Below are positions 52,434-62,178 of a DNA stretch of 64,000 nt, piece after piece; the stretch's first letter is position 1, and the number at the start of each line of letters is the position of its first letter. The translations under genes and the position numbers were made by a program. The stretch lies in assembly GCF_018687535.1 (NCBI RefSeq), contig NZ_CP061295.1:744001-808000 (forward strand), in the 5' to 3' direction. The notes below the pieces were generated by a model. The model searched no databases, was not told the origin of the DNA, and saw only the letters and a program-made list of their open reading frames with translations. Source of the stretch: Polynucleobacter sp. MWH-S4W17. GTDB lineage: Bacteria; Pseudomonadota; Gammaproteobacteria; Burkholderiales; Burkholderiaceae.

Positions 52434-52484
52434 TTAAAACCCCTATTAAACCCCTATAAACCCGTAAAAATCCCCACCAGCCCT
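52434..52484. repeat. C-tract/A-tract repeats upstream of sdhC
   Basis: Successive AAACCCC-like blocks (TTAAAACCCCTA, TTAAACCCCTA, TAAACCCGTA, AAAATCCCCA) recur about every 10-11 bp. They occupy a third of the 144-bp gap between gntR and sdhC and would put short A-tracts on one DNA face. Confidence 0.5.
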
Positions 52485-52556
52485 AAGGTTTCCAATAGAA
52501 TATGTTGCGATACAACAAAACCACAATGAACCTCCACCTAAAGATAGAGATTACCC

Positions 52557-52976
52557 ATGGTTGATTCACAGCAAAATGTAAAAAAAGATAGACCGGTTTA
52601 CCGAAATATTGGTCTTGCCCAGTTGATTAAATACCGCCTTCCTTGGGCCGGTAAAGTGTCAATTCTTCATCGCATTAGCGGGGCAGCGATGTTCCTCTTG
52701 TTGCCATTTATTTTGTATCTCTTCGACCAGAGCCTCGCTTCTGAGTTGAGTTATCAAAAATTCCAAGCTTTCACCGGCAACATTTTGGTCAAGATTATTT
52801 GCCTTGGCTTGATTTGGTCTTTCTTGCACCACTTCTGTGCTGGTATTCGCTATCTCTTACTTGACTTAGAAATCGGCGTTGAGAAGTCTGAAGCAAATCG
52901 TTCGGCCATTTTTGTTTTGTTCCTCGGCTTGGCTTTGACTGCTGTAGTGGGTCTCAAATTATTCGGCGTGTACTAA
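52557..52976 (+). CDS. sdhC: Succinate dehydrogenase cytochrome b556 subunit
   Basis: This 139-residue membrane anchor of complex II has three membrane segments (about 41-61, 79-99, 117-137). Family features are 'RPVYRNIGLAQLIKYRLPWAGKVSILHRISGA' (quinone site, His and Ser), and 'LHHFCAGIRYLLLDLEIGV', whose histidine ligates haem b. It heads the sdhCDAB-sdhE operon, 24 bp before sdhD. Confidence 0.95.
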   Translation: MVDSQQNVKKDRPVYRNIGLAQLIKYRLPWAGKVSILHRISGAAMFLLLPFILYLFDQSLASELSYQKFQAFTGNILVKIICLGLIWSFLHHFCAGIRYLLLDLEIGVEKSEANRSAIFVLFLGLALTAVVGLKLFGVY

Positions 52977-53000
52977 GCGCACATCATTTAAGGAAATTTC

Positions 53001-53366
53001 ATGCCTATTTATCAAATTGGACCAAAGCGCTTAGTTGTAGGTGCGCACTACGGCCTTAAAGAATGGATCATCCAGCGCGTTACTGCGATAGTGATGGTGG
53101 TATTTACGATTGTTTTGTTAGTGGACTATTGCATCACTGGCAGCGCTACTTATGAAGGTTGGTCTGCTTTATTTAGCAACCAATTCATGAAGTTATTGAC
53201 GCTCTTAGCATTTATCAGCTTGTTCTACCACGCTTGGATTGGTATCCGCGATATCTGGATGGATTACATCAAGCCCGTCAGCATTCGTTTAACACTTCAA
53301 GTGTTAACTGTTCTGTATCTCGTAGCCTGTGCGGCCTATGCCGTGCAAATTTTGTGGAAAGTGTAA
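53001..53366 (+). CDS. sdhD: Succinate dehydrogenase hydrophobic membrane anchor
   Basis: This 121-residue protein has three membrane segments (about 26-45, 58-78, 92-117). The motif 'LFYHAWIGIRDIWMDYIKP' carries the second haem ligand region and the quinone-site Asp/Tyr. It lies between sdhC and sdhA; AAGGAA precedes the ATG. Confidence 0.95.
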   Translation: MPIYQIGPKRLVVGAHYGLKEWIIQRVTAIVMVVFTIVLLVDYCITGSATYEGWSALFSNQFMKLLTLLAFISLFYHAWIGIRDIWMDYIKPVSIRLTLQVLTVLYLVACAAYAVQILWKV

Positions 53367-53370
53367 TTCG

Positions 53371-55149
53371 ATGACTGCAATTAAAAAATCATTGCCACGC
53401 CGCCGTTTTGATGCGGTGATTATTGGGGCAGGTGGTTCTGGAATGCGCGCATCATTGCAGTTGGCTGAAGCCGGCTTGAATGTTGCAGTACTTACTAAGG
53501 TATTCCCAACACGTTCACATACTGTTGCTGCACAAGGTGGTATCGGTGCTTCATTAGGCAATATGAGTGAAGATAATTGGCACTATCACTTCTACGACAC
53601 CATCAAAGGATCTGACTGGTTAGGTGACCAAGACGTGATCGAGTTCATGTGTCGCGAAGCTCCTAAAGTGGTTTACGAGTTAGAGCACTTTGGTATGCCG
53701 TTTGACCGTAATCCAGATGGCACGATTTATCAGCGTCCATTCGGTGGCCACACAGCAAACTATGGCGAGAAGCCTGTGCAACGTGCTTGTGCTGCTGCTG
53801 ACCGCACTGGGCATGCCATGCTGCATACCTTGTATCAACGTAACGTGCGCGCTAAAACAAACTTCTTTGTAGAGTGGTTGGCGCTCGATTTAATTCGTGA
53901 TGATGCAGGTGATGTTGTTGGCGTTACTGCACTCGAAATGGAAACGGGCCAGGTCTATATTTTGGAAGCCAAGATTGTGATGTTGGCAACCGGTGGTGCA
54001 GGACGTATTTGGGATGCATCGACAAACGCGTTTATTAATACCGGCGACGGTATGGGCCTTGCCGCTCGCGCAGGTATTCCATTGGAAGATATGGAATTCT
54101 GGCAATTCCACCCAACTGGCGTAGCTGGTGCAGGTGTGTTGTTGACAGAAGGTTGCCGCGGTGAAGGCGGTATTTTGCGTAATAAAGATGGCGAGCGTTT
54201 CATGGAACGTTATGCGCCAACCTATAAAGATTTAGCTCCACGCGATTTCGTATCCCGCTGTATGGACCAAGAAATCAAAGAAGGGCGCGGTTGCGGTCCT
54301 AACGGTGACTATGTTGTGCTCGATCTGACGCACATTGGTGCTGAGACCATCATGAAGCGTTTGCCTTCTGTATATGAGATTGGTATTAACTTTGCGAACG
54401 TGGATGTCACTAAAGAACCAATTCCAGTAGTACCTACGATTCATTATCAGATGGGCGGCATTCCTACTAACATCAATGGTCAAGTGGTTGTGCCGGCTAA
54501 CGGCATTCACAATGAAATCGTCAATGGTTTGTATGCAATTGGTGAGTGTTCATGTGTATCCGTTCACGGTGCGAACCGCTTAGGCACTAACTCATTGCTT
54601 GACCTCTTGGTATTCGGTCGTGCAGCCGGCAACCACATTGTTGGCCTAGATCTGAAAAATCGCGAGTTCAAGCCGTTGCCTGCGAATGCTGGTGAGCAAA
54701 CATTGGAGCGTATTGCGAAGTTGGATAACTCCACTTCAGGCGAGTACGCGCAAGACGTTGCAAACGATATTCGTAAGTGCATGCAGAAATATGCTGGCGT
54801 GTTCCGTAATCAAGAGTTGATGGATGAAGGTGTTCGTCAAATGGCTAAATTGACAGAGCGCGCTAAGCACTTATGGGTTAAAGACAAATCCGAGATTTTC
54901 AATACAGCACGTATTGAGGCTTTGGAAGTGGCCAACTTAGTTGAGACTGCAAATGCAACTATGATTTCTGCTGCAGCTCGTAAAGAGAGTCGTGGTGCGC
55001 ATTCGCATGATGACCATCAAGAGCGCGATGATGAGAATTGGATGAAGCACACCCTTTGGTACAGCGAGGCAAATAAACTTTCTTACAAGCCAGTTGTCTT
55101 GAAGCCTCTCACTGTTGAGTCCTTCCCTCCTAAAGAACGTACTTTCTAA
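53371..55149 (+). CDS. sdhA: Succinate dehydrogenase flavoprotein subunit
   Basis: The protein has 592 residues from ATG 53371, 4 bp after the sdhD stop. The open frame upstream overlaps sdhD in another frame and is rejected. FAD-binding 'DAVIIGAGGSGMRASLQLA', the flavinylated His in 'FPTRSHTVAAQGG', 'HPTGVAGAGVLLTEGCRGEGG', catalytic Arg and 'GLYAIGECSCVSVHGANRLGTNS' are all present. It oxidises succinate to fumarate on the cytoplasmic side of the membrane. Covalent FAD attachment probably depends on SdhE, encoded in the same operon. Confidence 0.98.
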   Translation: MTAIKKSLPRRRFDAVIIGAGGSGMRASLQLAEAGLNVAVLTKVFPTRSHTVAAQGGIGASLGNMSEDNWHYHFYDTIKGSDWLGDQDVIEFMCREAPKVVYELEHFGMPFDRNPDGTIYQRPFGGHTANYGEKPVQRACAAADRTGHAMLHTLYQRNVRAKTNFFVEWLALDLIRDDAGDVVGVTALEMETGQVYILEAKIVMLATGGAGRIWDASTNAFINTGDGMGLAARAGIPLEDMEFWQFHPTGVAGAGVLLTEGCRGEGGILRNKDGERFMERYAPTYKDLAPRDFVSRCMDQEIKEGRGCGPNGDYVVLDLTHIGAETIMKRLPSVYEIGINFANVDVTKEPIPVVPTIHYQMGGIPTNINGQVVVPANGIHNEIVNGLYAIGECSCVSVHGANRLGTNSLLDLLVFGRAAGNHIVGLDLKNREFKPLPANAGEQTLERIAKLDNSTSGEYAQDVANDIRKCMQKYAGVFRNQELMDEGVRQMAKLTERAKHLWVKDKSEIFNTARIEALEVANLVETANATMISAAARKESRGAHSHDDHQERDDENWMKHTLWYSEANKLSYKPVVLKPLTVESFPPKERTF

Positions 55150-55165
55150 GCAAAAGAGATAGAAG

Positions 55166-55870
55166 ATGAGTGATATCCGTATATTCGAAATTTACCGCTA
55201 CGATCCAGATGTTGATGCTGCTCCACGCATGCAACGTTATGAGTTGGAACTCACTGGTGAGCGTATGTTGTTAGATGCCTTGATTTCTTTGAAGAAGCAA
55301 GATGAGTCTATTTCTTATCGTCGCTCATGCCGTGAAGGGGTGTGCGGTTCAGATGCTATGAACATTAACGGTAAAAATGGTTTGGCTTGTTTGACCAATA
55401 TGTTGACTTTACCTAAGGTCATCACGTTGCGCCCATTGCCTGGCTTGCCAGTAGTGCGCGACTTGATCGTCGACATGACTTTGTTCTTCAAACAGTATTT
55501 GTCAATCAAGCCTTACTTGGTAAATGACAATCCACCTCCTGAAAAAGAGCGTCTCCAGAGCCCAGAAGAGCGTGAAGAGTTGAACGGTTTATATGAGTGC
55601 ATCTTGTGTGCGTCATGCTCAACTTCATGCCCATCTTTCTGGTGGAATCCAGACAAGTTCGTTGGCCCAGCTGGTTTACTGCAGGCTTATCGCTTTATAG
55701 CTGATAGCCGTGATGAAGATACCAATCAGCGTTTGGATAATTTGGAAGACCCATACCGCCTGTTCCGTTGCCACACCATCATGAATTGCGTAGACGTATG
55801 TCCTAAGCACTTGAACCCAACGAAGGCAATTGGCAAGATCAAGGAGTTGATGGTTCGTAGGGCAGTATGA
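55166..55870 (+). CDS. sdhB: Succinate dehydrogenase iron-sulfur subunit
   Basis: This 234-residue electron-transfer subunit has the [2Fe-2S] cysteines in 'SCREGVCGSDAM' and 'GLACLTNM', the [4Fe-4S] cysteines in 'CILCASCSTSCPSFWWN' and the [3Fe-4S] region 'CHTIMNCVDVCPKHLNP'. It passes electrons from FAD to quinone. Its stop overlaps the start of sdhE by 4 bp. Confidence 0.97.
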   Translation: MSDIRIFEIYRYDPDVDAAPRMQRYELELTGERMLLDALISLKKQDESISYRRSCREGVCGSDAMNINGKNGLACLTNMLTLPKVITLRPLPGLPVVRDLIVDMTLFFKQYLSIKPYLVNDNPPPEKERLQSPEEREELNGLYECILCASCSTSCPSFWWNPDKFVGPAGLLQAYRFIADSRDEDTNQRLDNLEDPYRLFRCHTIMNCVDVCPKHLNPTKAIGKIKELMVRRAV

Positions 55871-56136
55871 CCCTCGGCAATGCAGAGTTATATCGTTTAA
55901 AGAGTGATGCTCGTAGGGGCTTGCTAGAGAACGATTTAATTCTGCAGCGTTTCTTTGAGCGTTACGGTACTCAATTAAGCGTAGAAGATGGAAAGGTATT
56001 AAGCCAGTTATTAGCTTTAGATGACAACGACTTAATGGATTTATTGATAGGTCGCAAAGATTCTGTAGCCAGCCTGGAGAAAGAGATGCAAACAGACTCT
56101 TTTAGGATGGTTTTACAAAGGCTGAGAGAGAAGTAA
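55867..56136 (+). CDS. sdhE: FAD assembly factor SdhE
   Basis: This 89-residue all-helical protein of the DUF339/SDHAF2 family promotes covalent attachment of FAD to SdhA. The conserved RGxxE motif is present as 'ARRGLLENDLIL' near residue 18. 'LDDNDLMDLLIGR' is the typical C-terminal half. It overlaps sdhB by 4 bp, so it is made with its substrate. gltA follows after 82 bp. Confidence 0.95.
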   Translation: MTLGNAELYRLKSDARRGLLENDLILQRFFERYGTQLSVEDGKVLSQLLALDDNDLMDLLIGRKDSVASLEKEMQTDSFRMVLQRLREK

Positions 56137-56218
56137 TTCAGTATTTTGGTGCAGTAGTTGTATAGGCGCATGAGCGAATAGTGTATTAATCATATTTTTG
56201 AATGACTAAGGATTAGAA

Positions 56219-57532
56219 ATGATTGAATCGGACATCAAAGCAAAACTCTCGTTTTCGGATGGAACACCAGATATTGATCTGCCAATTTATAAGGGGACAG
56301 TGGGTCCTGATGTAATCGACATTCGTAAGCTCTATGGTCAGACTGGTAAGTTCACTTACGACTCAGGTTTCTTATCTACTGCGTCATGTAATAGCAAAAT
56401 TACCTACATCGATGGCGATAAGGGTGAGTTGCTCTATCGCGGCTACCCAATTGAAGATTTAGCTAATAACTGCGACTTCTTGGAAGTTTGCTACCTTTTG
56501 ATAAATGGCGACTTACCAAATGCCGCTGAGAAAAAAGACTTTGAAGAAATGGTCATGCACCACACGATGGTTCATGAGCAAATGCAATTCTTCTTGCGCG
56601 GTTTCCGTCGCGATGCGCATCCAATGTCGGTGTTGACTGGCTTGGTTGGCGCAATGGCTGCCTTCTACCATGATGCGATTGACTATAGCCAGCCTAAAGC
56701 CCGCGAAGTGGCGCAAATTCGTTTGATTGCGAAGATGCCAACTTTGGTTGCGATGGCTTATAAATATTCTGTAGGTCAACCATTTATCTATCCAGATAAC
56801 TCTTTGTCATACACCGCTAATTTTATGCGCATGATGTTTGCAACGCCATGTGAAGAGTACAAAGTAAACCCGGTATTGGTTCGCGCTTTGGATCGCATCT
56901 TCACATTGCATGCTGACCATGAGCAAAATGCCTCCACTTCAACTGTGCGTCTGTGTGGTTCATCAGGTACCAATCCTTTTGCAGCGATCTCTGCTGGTAT
57001 TGCTTGCCTCTGGGGCCCGGCTCACGGTGGTGCAAACGAAGCTTGCTTGCAGATGTTGAACGAGATTCAAGCGAATGGTGGCGTAGATAAGATTCATGAA
57101 TTTATCGCTCAAGTAAAAGATAAGAACTCAAGCGTTCGTCTGATGGGCTTTGGACACCGCGTTTATAAAAACTTTGACCCACGTGCAAAGTTGATGCGTG
57201 AAACTTGCTACGAAGTATTGAATGAACTTGGTCTCCAAGATGATCCATTGTTTAAGCTGGCAATGACTCTTGAGAAGATTGCTTTGGAGGATGACTATTT
57301 TGTGAGCCGTAAGCTCTATCCAAACGTAGACTTCTACTCAGGCATCGTGCAACGTGCTTTAGGTATCCCAACAGAAATGTTCACCTGCATTTTTGCCTTG
57401 GCAAGAACAGTAGGTTGGATTGCTCAGTGGGAAGAAATGATTACTGATCCTGAATACAAAATTGGTCGTCCACGTCAGTTATACGTTGGCGAAACAACGC
57501 GTAAGGTTCCGAACATCTCAGTTCGTAAATAA
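56219..57532 (+). CDS. gltA: Citrate synthase
   Basis: This 437-residue type II (hexameric, gram-negative) citrate synthase condenses acetyl-CoA with oxaloacetate. Signatures are '[12 protein letters not shown]', '[20 protein letters not shown]', '[16 protein letters not shown]' (catalytic His), '[14 protein letters not shown]' (catalytic His) and '[15 protein letters not shown]' (catalytic Asp). AAGGA lies before the ATG. It lies downstream of sdhE and 17 bp upstream of leuC. Confidence 0.98.
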   Translation: MIESDIKAKLSFSDGTPDIDLPIYKGTVGPDVIDIRKLYGQTGKFTYDSGFLSTASCNSKITYIDGDKGELLYRGYPIEDLANNCDFLEVCYLLINGDLPNAAEKKDFEEMVMHHTMVHEQMQFFLRGFRRDAHPMSVLTGLVGAMAAFYHDAIDYSQPKAREVAQIRLIAKMPTLVAMAYKYSVGQPFIYPDNSLSYTANFMRMMFATPCEEYKVNPVLVRALDRIFTLHADHEQNASTSTVRLCGSSGTNPFAAISAGIACLWGPAHGGANEACLQMLNEIQANGGVDKIHEFIAQVKDKNSSVRLMGFGHRVYKNFDPRAKLMRETCYEVLNELGLQDDPLFKLAMTLEKIALEDDYFVSRKLYPNVDFYSGIVQRALGIPTEMFTCIFALARTVGWIAQWEEMITDPEYKIGRPRQLYVGETTRKVPNISVRK

Positions 57533-57549
57533 GGTATTTAAGGTCTCTC

Positions 57550-58959
57550 ATGTCTCGTACGCTTTATGACAAATTGTGGGATGACCACGTTGTTTACTCT
57601 GAAGAAGATGGCACAGCCACGATTTATATTGATCGTCAATTGCTGCATGAGGTAACCAGTCCTCAGGCATTTGAAGGCTTGAATCTGGCTGGCCGTCCAG
57701 TTTGGCGTATCTCCGCCAACTTGGCAGTTTCTGATCACAACGTACCAACGACTGATCGCACCGAAGGAATTGCTGATCCGATCTCCAAGTTGCAAGTAGA
57801 TACTTTGGATCAAAACTGCGATGCCTTTGGGATTACCCAATACAAGATGAACGACACCCGCCAGGGGATTGTTCATGTCATTGGACCAGAGCAGGGTGCA
57901 ACTTTGCCTGGCATGACGGTAGTTTGCGGCGACTCTCATACCAGTACGCATGGCGCCTTTGGTGCTTTGGCATTTGGTATTGGCACTTCCGAAGTTGAGC
58001 ACGTATTGGCAACCCAAACTTTGCTCATGAAGAAGAGCAAGAACATGCTGGTGCGTGTTGATGGTCGTCTACAGCCAGGCTCCACTGCTAAGGACATCGT
58101 TCTTGCGGTGATTGGCAAGATTGGGACTGCAGGTGGTACAGGTTACACCATAGAGTTTGCTGGCGAAGCCATTCGCAACCTTTCTATGGAAGGTCGTATG
58201 ACTATCTGCAATATGGCGATTGAAGCTGGCGCTCGCGCTGGTTTAGTTGCTGTAGATGAAACTACCATTGAATATATTCAGGGTCGTCCATATGCGCCTA
58301 AGGGCCCAGCGATGTTGCAGGCATTGCAATATTGGAGAACCTTGCATTCAGATCCTGATGCAAAGTTTGATGCCGTAGTTGAATTGCGTGCAGAAGAAAT
58401 CGCTCCACAGGTTACCTGGGGAACTTCACCAGAAATGGTGCTGGCGATTAGTGAACGTGTTCCTGACCCAGAAAAAGAGCGTGATCCAAATAAGCGTTCA
58501 GCAATGGAGCGTGCTTTGGAGTATATGAACCTTGTACCAAATACACCATTGAGCAGCATCTCTATAGATAAAGTATTTATCGGCTCATGCACTAATAGCC
58601 GCATTGAAGATATGCGTGCTGCTGCTAAGGTGGTCGATCGTCTAGGTAAGAAAGTAGCTGCTAATGTGAAGTTGGCACTAGTTGTACCTGGTTCTGGTTT
58701 GGTAAAAGCACAAGCAGAGCGTGAGGGTTTGGATCGTATATTCAAGGCTGCTGGCTTTGAATGGCGTGAGCCAGGTTGTTCTATGTGCTTAGCCATGAAT
58801 GCTGATCGCTTGGAGCCTGGAGAGCGTTGCGCCTCAACATCGAATCGTAACTTCGAGGGTCGTCAAGGTAATGGTGGTCGCACGCATTTGGTTAGCCCTG
58901 CGATGGCTGCTGCTGCGGCGATCGAAGGTCACTTTGTTGACGTACGTAAGATTTCATAA
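57550..58959 (+). CDS. leuC: 3-isopropylmalate dehydratase large subunit
   Basis: This 469-residue aconitase-fold protein isomerises 2- to 3-isopropylmalate together with LeuD in leucine synthesis. The [4Fe-4S] ligands are in '[14 protein letters not shown]' and '[14 protein letters not shown]'. '[29 protein letters not shown]' (read in parts) is typical. It starts 17 bp after gltA, suggesting partial read-through. A small lipoprotein gene sits between it and leuD. Confidence 0.97.
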   Translation: MSRTLYDKLWDDHVVYSEEDGTATIYIDRQLLHEVTSPQAFEGLNLAGRPVWRISANLAVSDHNVPTTDRTEGIADPISKLQVDTLDQNCDAFGITQYKMNDTRQGIVHVIGPEQGATLPGMTVVCGDSHTSTHGAFGALAFGIGTSEVEHVLATQTLLMKKSKNMLVRVDGRLQPGSTAKDIVLAVIGKIGTAGGTGYTIEFAGEAIRNLSMEGRMTICNMAIEAGARAGLVAVDETTIEYIQGRPYAPKGPAMLQALQYWRTLHSDPDAKFDAVVELRAEEIAPQVTWGTSPEMVLAISERVPDPEKERDPNKRSAMERALEYMNLVPNTPLSSISIDKVFIGSCTNSRIEDMRAAAKVVDRLGKKVAANVKLALVVPGSGLVKAQAEREGLDRIFKAAGFEWREPGCSMCLAMNADRLEPGERCASTSNRNFEGRQGNGGRTHLVSPAMAAAAAIEGHFVDVRKIS

Positions 58960-58971
58960 GGAAACTGATCA

Positions 58972-59175
58972 ATGAAATTTTCTTCACCCTCTTTAATTTC
59001 TAGACTAGCAATTATTGGCGTCGCTGGAATTATTATTTCTGCCTGTAGCAGCACCATGGAAGGTGTTGGTAAAGACTTGCAGAACATGGGAACTTCCATG
59101 GGCGGATCTGGCAATGCGCAAAATAATCAATCTCAAACCAAGGGTAAGGATGTTGTTGTTACCCCTGTGAAGTAA
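58972..59175 (+). CDS. Small entericidin-like lipoprotein
   Basis: This 67-residue protein has a lipoprotein signal peptide ending in the lipobox ISAC (Cys25), followed by 'MEGVGKDLQNMG', which resembles the entericidin A/B family, and a Gln/Asn/Ser/Lys-rich tail. Entericidins are tiny envelope lipoproteins linked to stress and programmed cell death in E. coli, but the role in betaproteobacteria is not established. A GGAAAC site precedes the ATG, 12 bp after leuC. leuD follows after 23 bp, so it is embedded in the leu operon. Confidence 0.8.
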   Translation: MKFSSPSLISRLAIIGVAGIIISACSSTMEGVGKDLQNMGTSMGGSGNAQNNQSQTKGKDVVVTPVK

Positions 59176-59198
59176 ACATTTAGAGTAAAAGTCGAATC

Positions 59199-59846
59199 AT
59201 GGAAAAATTTACGGTATACAAAGGTTTAGTTGCTCCGCTTAATCGCGAGAACGTGGATACCGATGCCATTATTCCGAAGCAGTTTCTTAAATCAATCAAG
59301 AAGACTGGGTTCGGTCAAAATCTGTTTGATGAATGGCGCTATCTCGATCATGGTGAGCCTGGTCAAGATTGCAGCACACGTCCCATCAACCCTGATTTTG
59401 TTCTCAATCAACCACGCTACAAAGGCGCTGGCATTCTGTTGGCTCGTAAGAACTTTGGCTGCGGCAGTTCCCGTGAGCATGCTCCCTGGGCCTTGGATCA
59501 ATTTGGTTTTAGAGTGGTGATTGCGCCTAGTTTTGCAGATATTTTCTACAACAACTGCTTCAAAAACGGTGTTTTGCCAATTGTTTTGACTGAAATGCAG
59601 GTTGACCATCTTTTTAACGAAACACAAGCGTTTAACGGTTATCAATTAACAGTCGATCTAGCAGCACAGCAGGTTATTGCCCCTGATGGCACTGCTTATA
59701 GCTTTGAAGTGGCCCCATTTAGAAAGTATTGCCTTCTTAACGGCTTAGACGATATTGGCCTAACCCTGCAACATGCAGATAAAATTAAGGCTTATGAAGC
59801 CGAGCGCATTCTAAAAATGCCTTGGCTTGCGACACAATTGCCGTAA
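59199..59846 (+). CDS. leuD: 3-isopropylmalate dehydratase small subunit
   Basis: This 215-residue swivelling domain partners LeuC. Hallmarks are '[20 protein letters not shown]', '[21 protein letters not shown]' and '[19 protein letters not shown]'. Length is normal. It lies 23 bp after the lipoprotein gene and 23 bp before leuB. Confidence 0.97.
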   Translation: MEKFTVYKGLVAPLNRENVDTDAIIPKQFLKSIKKTGFGQNLFDEWRYLDHGEPGQDCSTRPINPDFVLNQPRYKGAGILLARKNFGCGSSREHAPWALDQFGFRVVIAPSFADIFYNNCFKNGVLPIVLTEMQVDHLFNETQAFNGYQLTVDLAAQQVIAPDGTAYSFEVAPFRKYCLLNGLDDIGLTLQHADKIKAYEAERILKMPWLATQLP

Positions 59847-59869
59847 TTTCGTTGATTTAAAGGCCTTTC

Positions 59870-60940
59870 ATGAAAATTGCAGTTCTACCGGGCGATGGTA
59901 TCGGCCCGGAAATCGTTGCTCAAGCTGTTCGAGTGCTCCAAGCGCTTGGCCCAAAGTTTGATTTAGAAGAAGCTCCCGTAGGCGGAGCAGCTTATGACAT
60001 CGCTGGACATCCTTTGCCACCAGCCACCCTAGAGCTCGCTAAAAAAGCGGATGCTATTTTGTTTGGTGCGGTAGGTGATTGGAAATACGACACACTTGCA
60101 CGTGAACTGCGTCCGGAGCAAGCCATCTTGGGTTTACGTAAACACCTCGAGTTGTTTGCTAATTTCAGACCAGCCATTTGTTACCCAGAGCTCACTGCTG
60201 CATCCAGCCTTAAGCCAGAAATCATTGGCGGCTTGGATATCTTGATTGTGCGTGAGCTTAATGGAGATATTTATTTTGGTCAGCCACGCGGTATTCGCAC
60301 TTCAGAGTTGCCTTTGTTCAAGGGCGCTCGTGAAGGTTTTGACACTATGCATTACAGCGAGCCTGAAGTGGAGCGCATTGGACATGTTGCTTTTGAGGCA
60401 GCACGCAAGCGCGGTAAAAAAGTGTGCAGCGTAGACAAGGCAAACGTCTTGGAGACTTCACAGCTTTGGCGTGAAGTCATGATTCGGGTTTCTAAAGACT
60501 ATCCGGATGTTGAGTTATCCCATATGTATGTGGATAACGCTGCAATGCAGTTGGTTAAAGCACCTAAAGCATTCGATGTGGTGGTAACCGGCAATCTGTT
60601 TGGTGACATCTTGTCTGATGAGGCTGCTATGTTGACTGGCTCCATTGGTATGCTGCCATCTGCATCCCTGGATAAGAACAACAAGGGCTTATACGAGCCA
60701 AGTCATGGTTCTGCACCCGATATTGCTGGTAAGGGCATCGCCAATCCATTGGCAACTATTTTGTCGGCTGCAATGATGTTGCGTTATTCATTAAGCATGC
60801 CTGCAGAAGCGGATCGTATTGAAAGTGCGGTACAGAAAGTATTGGCACAAGGATTGCGTACTGCCGATATTTACACCGAGGGCACGAAAAAAGTATCAAC
60901 GGTTGAAATGGGCGATGCTGTAGTTGCAGCGCTTGCGTAA
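59870..60940 (+). CDS. leuB: 3-isopropylmalate dehydrogenase
   Basis: This 356-residue NAD-dependent enzyme converts 3-isopropylmalate to 2-oxoisocaproate, the third step of leucine synthesis. Family motifs are '[20 protein letters not shown]', '[17 protein letters not shown]' (substrate/metal loop), '[17 protein letters not shown]', '[15 protein letters not shown]', '[19 protein letters not shown]' and '[18 protein letters not shown]' (NAD-binding). It is the last gene of the leu cluster. A tandem repeat lies between it and asd. Confidence 0.98.
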   Translation: MKIAVLPGDGIGPEIVAQAVRVLQALGPKFDLEEAPVGGAAYDIAGHPLPPATLELAKKADAILFGAVGDWKYDTLARELRPEQAILGLRKHLELFANFRPAICYPELTAASSLKPEIIGGLDILIVRELNGDIYFGQPRGIRTSELPLFKGAREGFDTMHYSEPEVERIGHVAFEAARKRGKKVCSVDKANVLETSQLWREVMIRVSKDYPDVELSHMYVDNAAMQLVKAPKAFDVVVTGNLFGDILSDEAAMLTGSIGMLPSASLDKNNKGLYEPSHGSAPDIAGKGIANPLATILSAAMMLRYSLSMPAEADRIESAVQKVLAQGLRTADIYTEGTKKVSTVEMGDAVVAALA

Positions 60941-60950
60941 GATATTAAAC

Positions 60951-60986
60951 AGAAGCAAAACAAGAAGCAAAACAAGAAGCAAAACA
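60951..60986. repeat. Three perfect 12-bp tandem repeats between leuB and asd
   Basis: The unit AGAAGCAAAACA occurs three times without mismatch, starting 11 bp after the leuB stop. The array ends 24 bp before the asd ATG. Perfect arrays like this can change copy number by slippage. Confidence 0.9.
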
Positions 60987-61010
60987 AACACATTCACTAG
61001 ATAGTTCATC

Positions 61011-62168
61011 ATGGCAAATTCAAAAACACCTTTAGTTGGTTTAGTTGGCTGGCGCGGCATGGTCGGCAGCGTTCTCATGGAGAGGATGTTGGCTGAAAAA
61101 GATTTCGACCTAATCGAGCCTGTATTTTTTAGTACCAGCCAAGCGGGTGGTGAGGTACCTTTGCTCAATGGTCAAAAAGTGACTAAGAGCGAAAGCGCCT
61201 TGCAAGATGCGAATGACATCAAAACATTGTCACGTTGCGACATCATCTTGACTTGCCAGGGTGGTGACTACACCAATGACATCTTCCCCAAGCTTCGTGC
61301 AGCAGGGTGGAATGGTCACTGGATTGATGCAGCTAGTGCGTTACGCATGAAGGATGACGCAGTATTGGTTTTGGATCCCGTTAATCGCCCGGTGATTGAT
61401 AAGGCTTTAGCCGCTGGGGGGAAGAATTGGATCGGTGCTAATTGCACTGTGAGTTTGATGATGATGGCTATGGGTGGTTTGGTTAAGGCTGACATGGTTG
61501 AGTGGATCAGCGCGATGACTTATCAAGCAGCTTCTGGTGCTGGTGCTCAAAACATGCGTGAGCTATTGCTGCAAATGGGTGCTTTGCGTGACAGTGTAGC
61601 TACTGAGTTGGCTGATCCATCTTCTTGGATTCTCGATATTGACCGCAAGGTTACTGAGACATTACGTTCCGCTGATTTCCCGAATAAGAATTTCCGCAAT
61701 ACTGCTTTAGCGGGTAGCCTGATTCCATGGATCGACGTACCTGTTGAGAATGGACAAACTAAAGAAGAGTGGAAGGGTGGCGCTGAGTTCAACAAGATCT
61801 TAGGTCGTCCTGCATTCCGTACACCTGGCAGCATTCCAATTGATGGTTTGTGTGTGCGTGTTGGCGCAATGCGTTGCCATTCACAAGGTTTGACCGTTAA
61901 GCTGAAAAAAGATATTCCACTCAAAGAAATCGAAGCGATTTTGGCTGCAGATAATCAGTGGGTCAAAGTAGTGCCGAATGATCGCGAAACTACTGAGCGT
62001 GATTTATCACCTGCAGCAGTAAGCGGTACATTGACTGTACCTATTGGCCGTTTGCATAAGATGGCAATGGGCCCAGATTATTTGGGCGCCTTTACTGTTG
62101 GTGACCAACTCTTGTGGGGTGCTGCTGAGCCATTGCGCCGCATGTTGCGCATCTTGCTTGAGAAGTAA
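61011..62168 (+). CDS. asd: Aspartate-semialdehyde dehydrogenase
   Basis: This 385-residue NADPH enzyme of the gram-negative type converts aspartyl phosphate to aspartate semialdehyde for lysine/DAP, threonine and methionine synthesis. '[17 protein letters not shown]' (NADP loop), 'FFSTSQAGG', the catalytic Cys in '[16 protein letters not shown]', '[17 protein letters not shown]' and '[18 protein letters not shown]' (catalytic His) are all present. It follows leuB by 70 bp, which contain a tandem repeat, and is 10 bp before fimV. Confidence 0.97.
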   Translation: MANSKTPLVGLVGWRGMVGSVLMERMLAEKDFDLIEPVFFSTSQAGGEVPLLNGQKVTKSESALQDANDIKTLSRCDIILTCQGGDYTNDIFPKLRAAGWNGHWIDAASALRMKDDAVLVLDPVNRPVIDKALAAGGKNWIGANCTVSLMMMAMGGLVKADMVEWISAMTYQAASGAGAQNMRELLLQMGALRDSVATELADPSSWILDIDRKVTETLRSADFPNKNFRNTALAGSLIPWIDVPVENGQTKEEWKGGAEFNKILGRPAFRTPGSIPIDGLCVRVGAMRCHSQGLTVKLKKDIPLKEIEAILAADNQWVKVVPNDRETTERDLSPAAVSGTLTVPIGRLHKMAMGPDYLGAFTVGDQLLWGAAEPLRRMLRILLEK

Positions 62169-62178
62169 TTAAGCCTTT

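Noticed and set aside
58278..58796. 172-codon open frame on the minus strand inside leuC
   Set aside because: Antisense shadow of leuC, including its iron-sulfur cysteine codons; no independent coding evidence.
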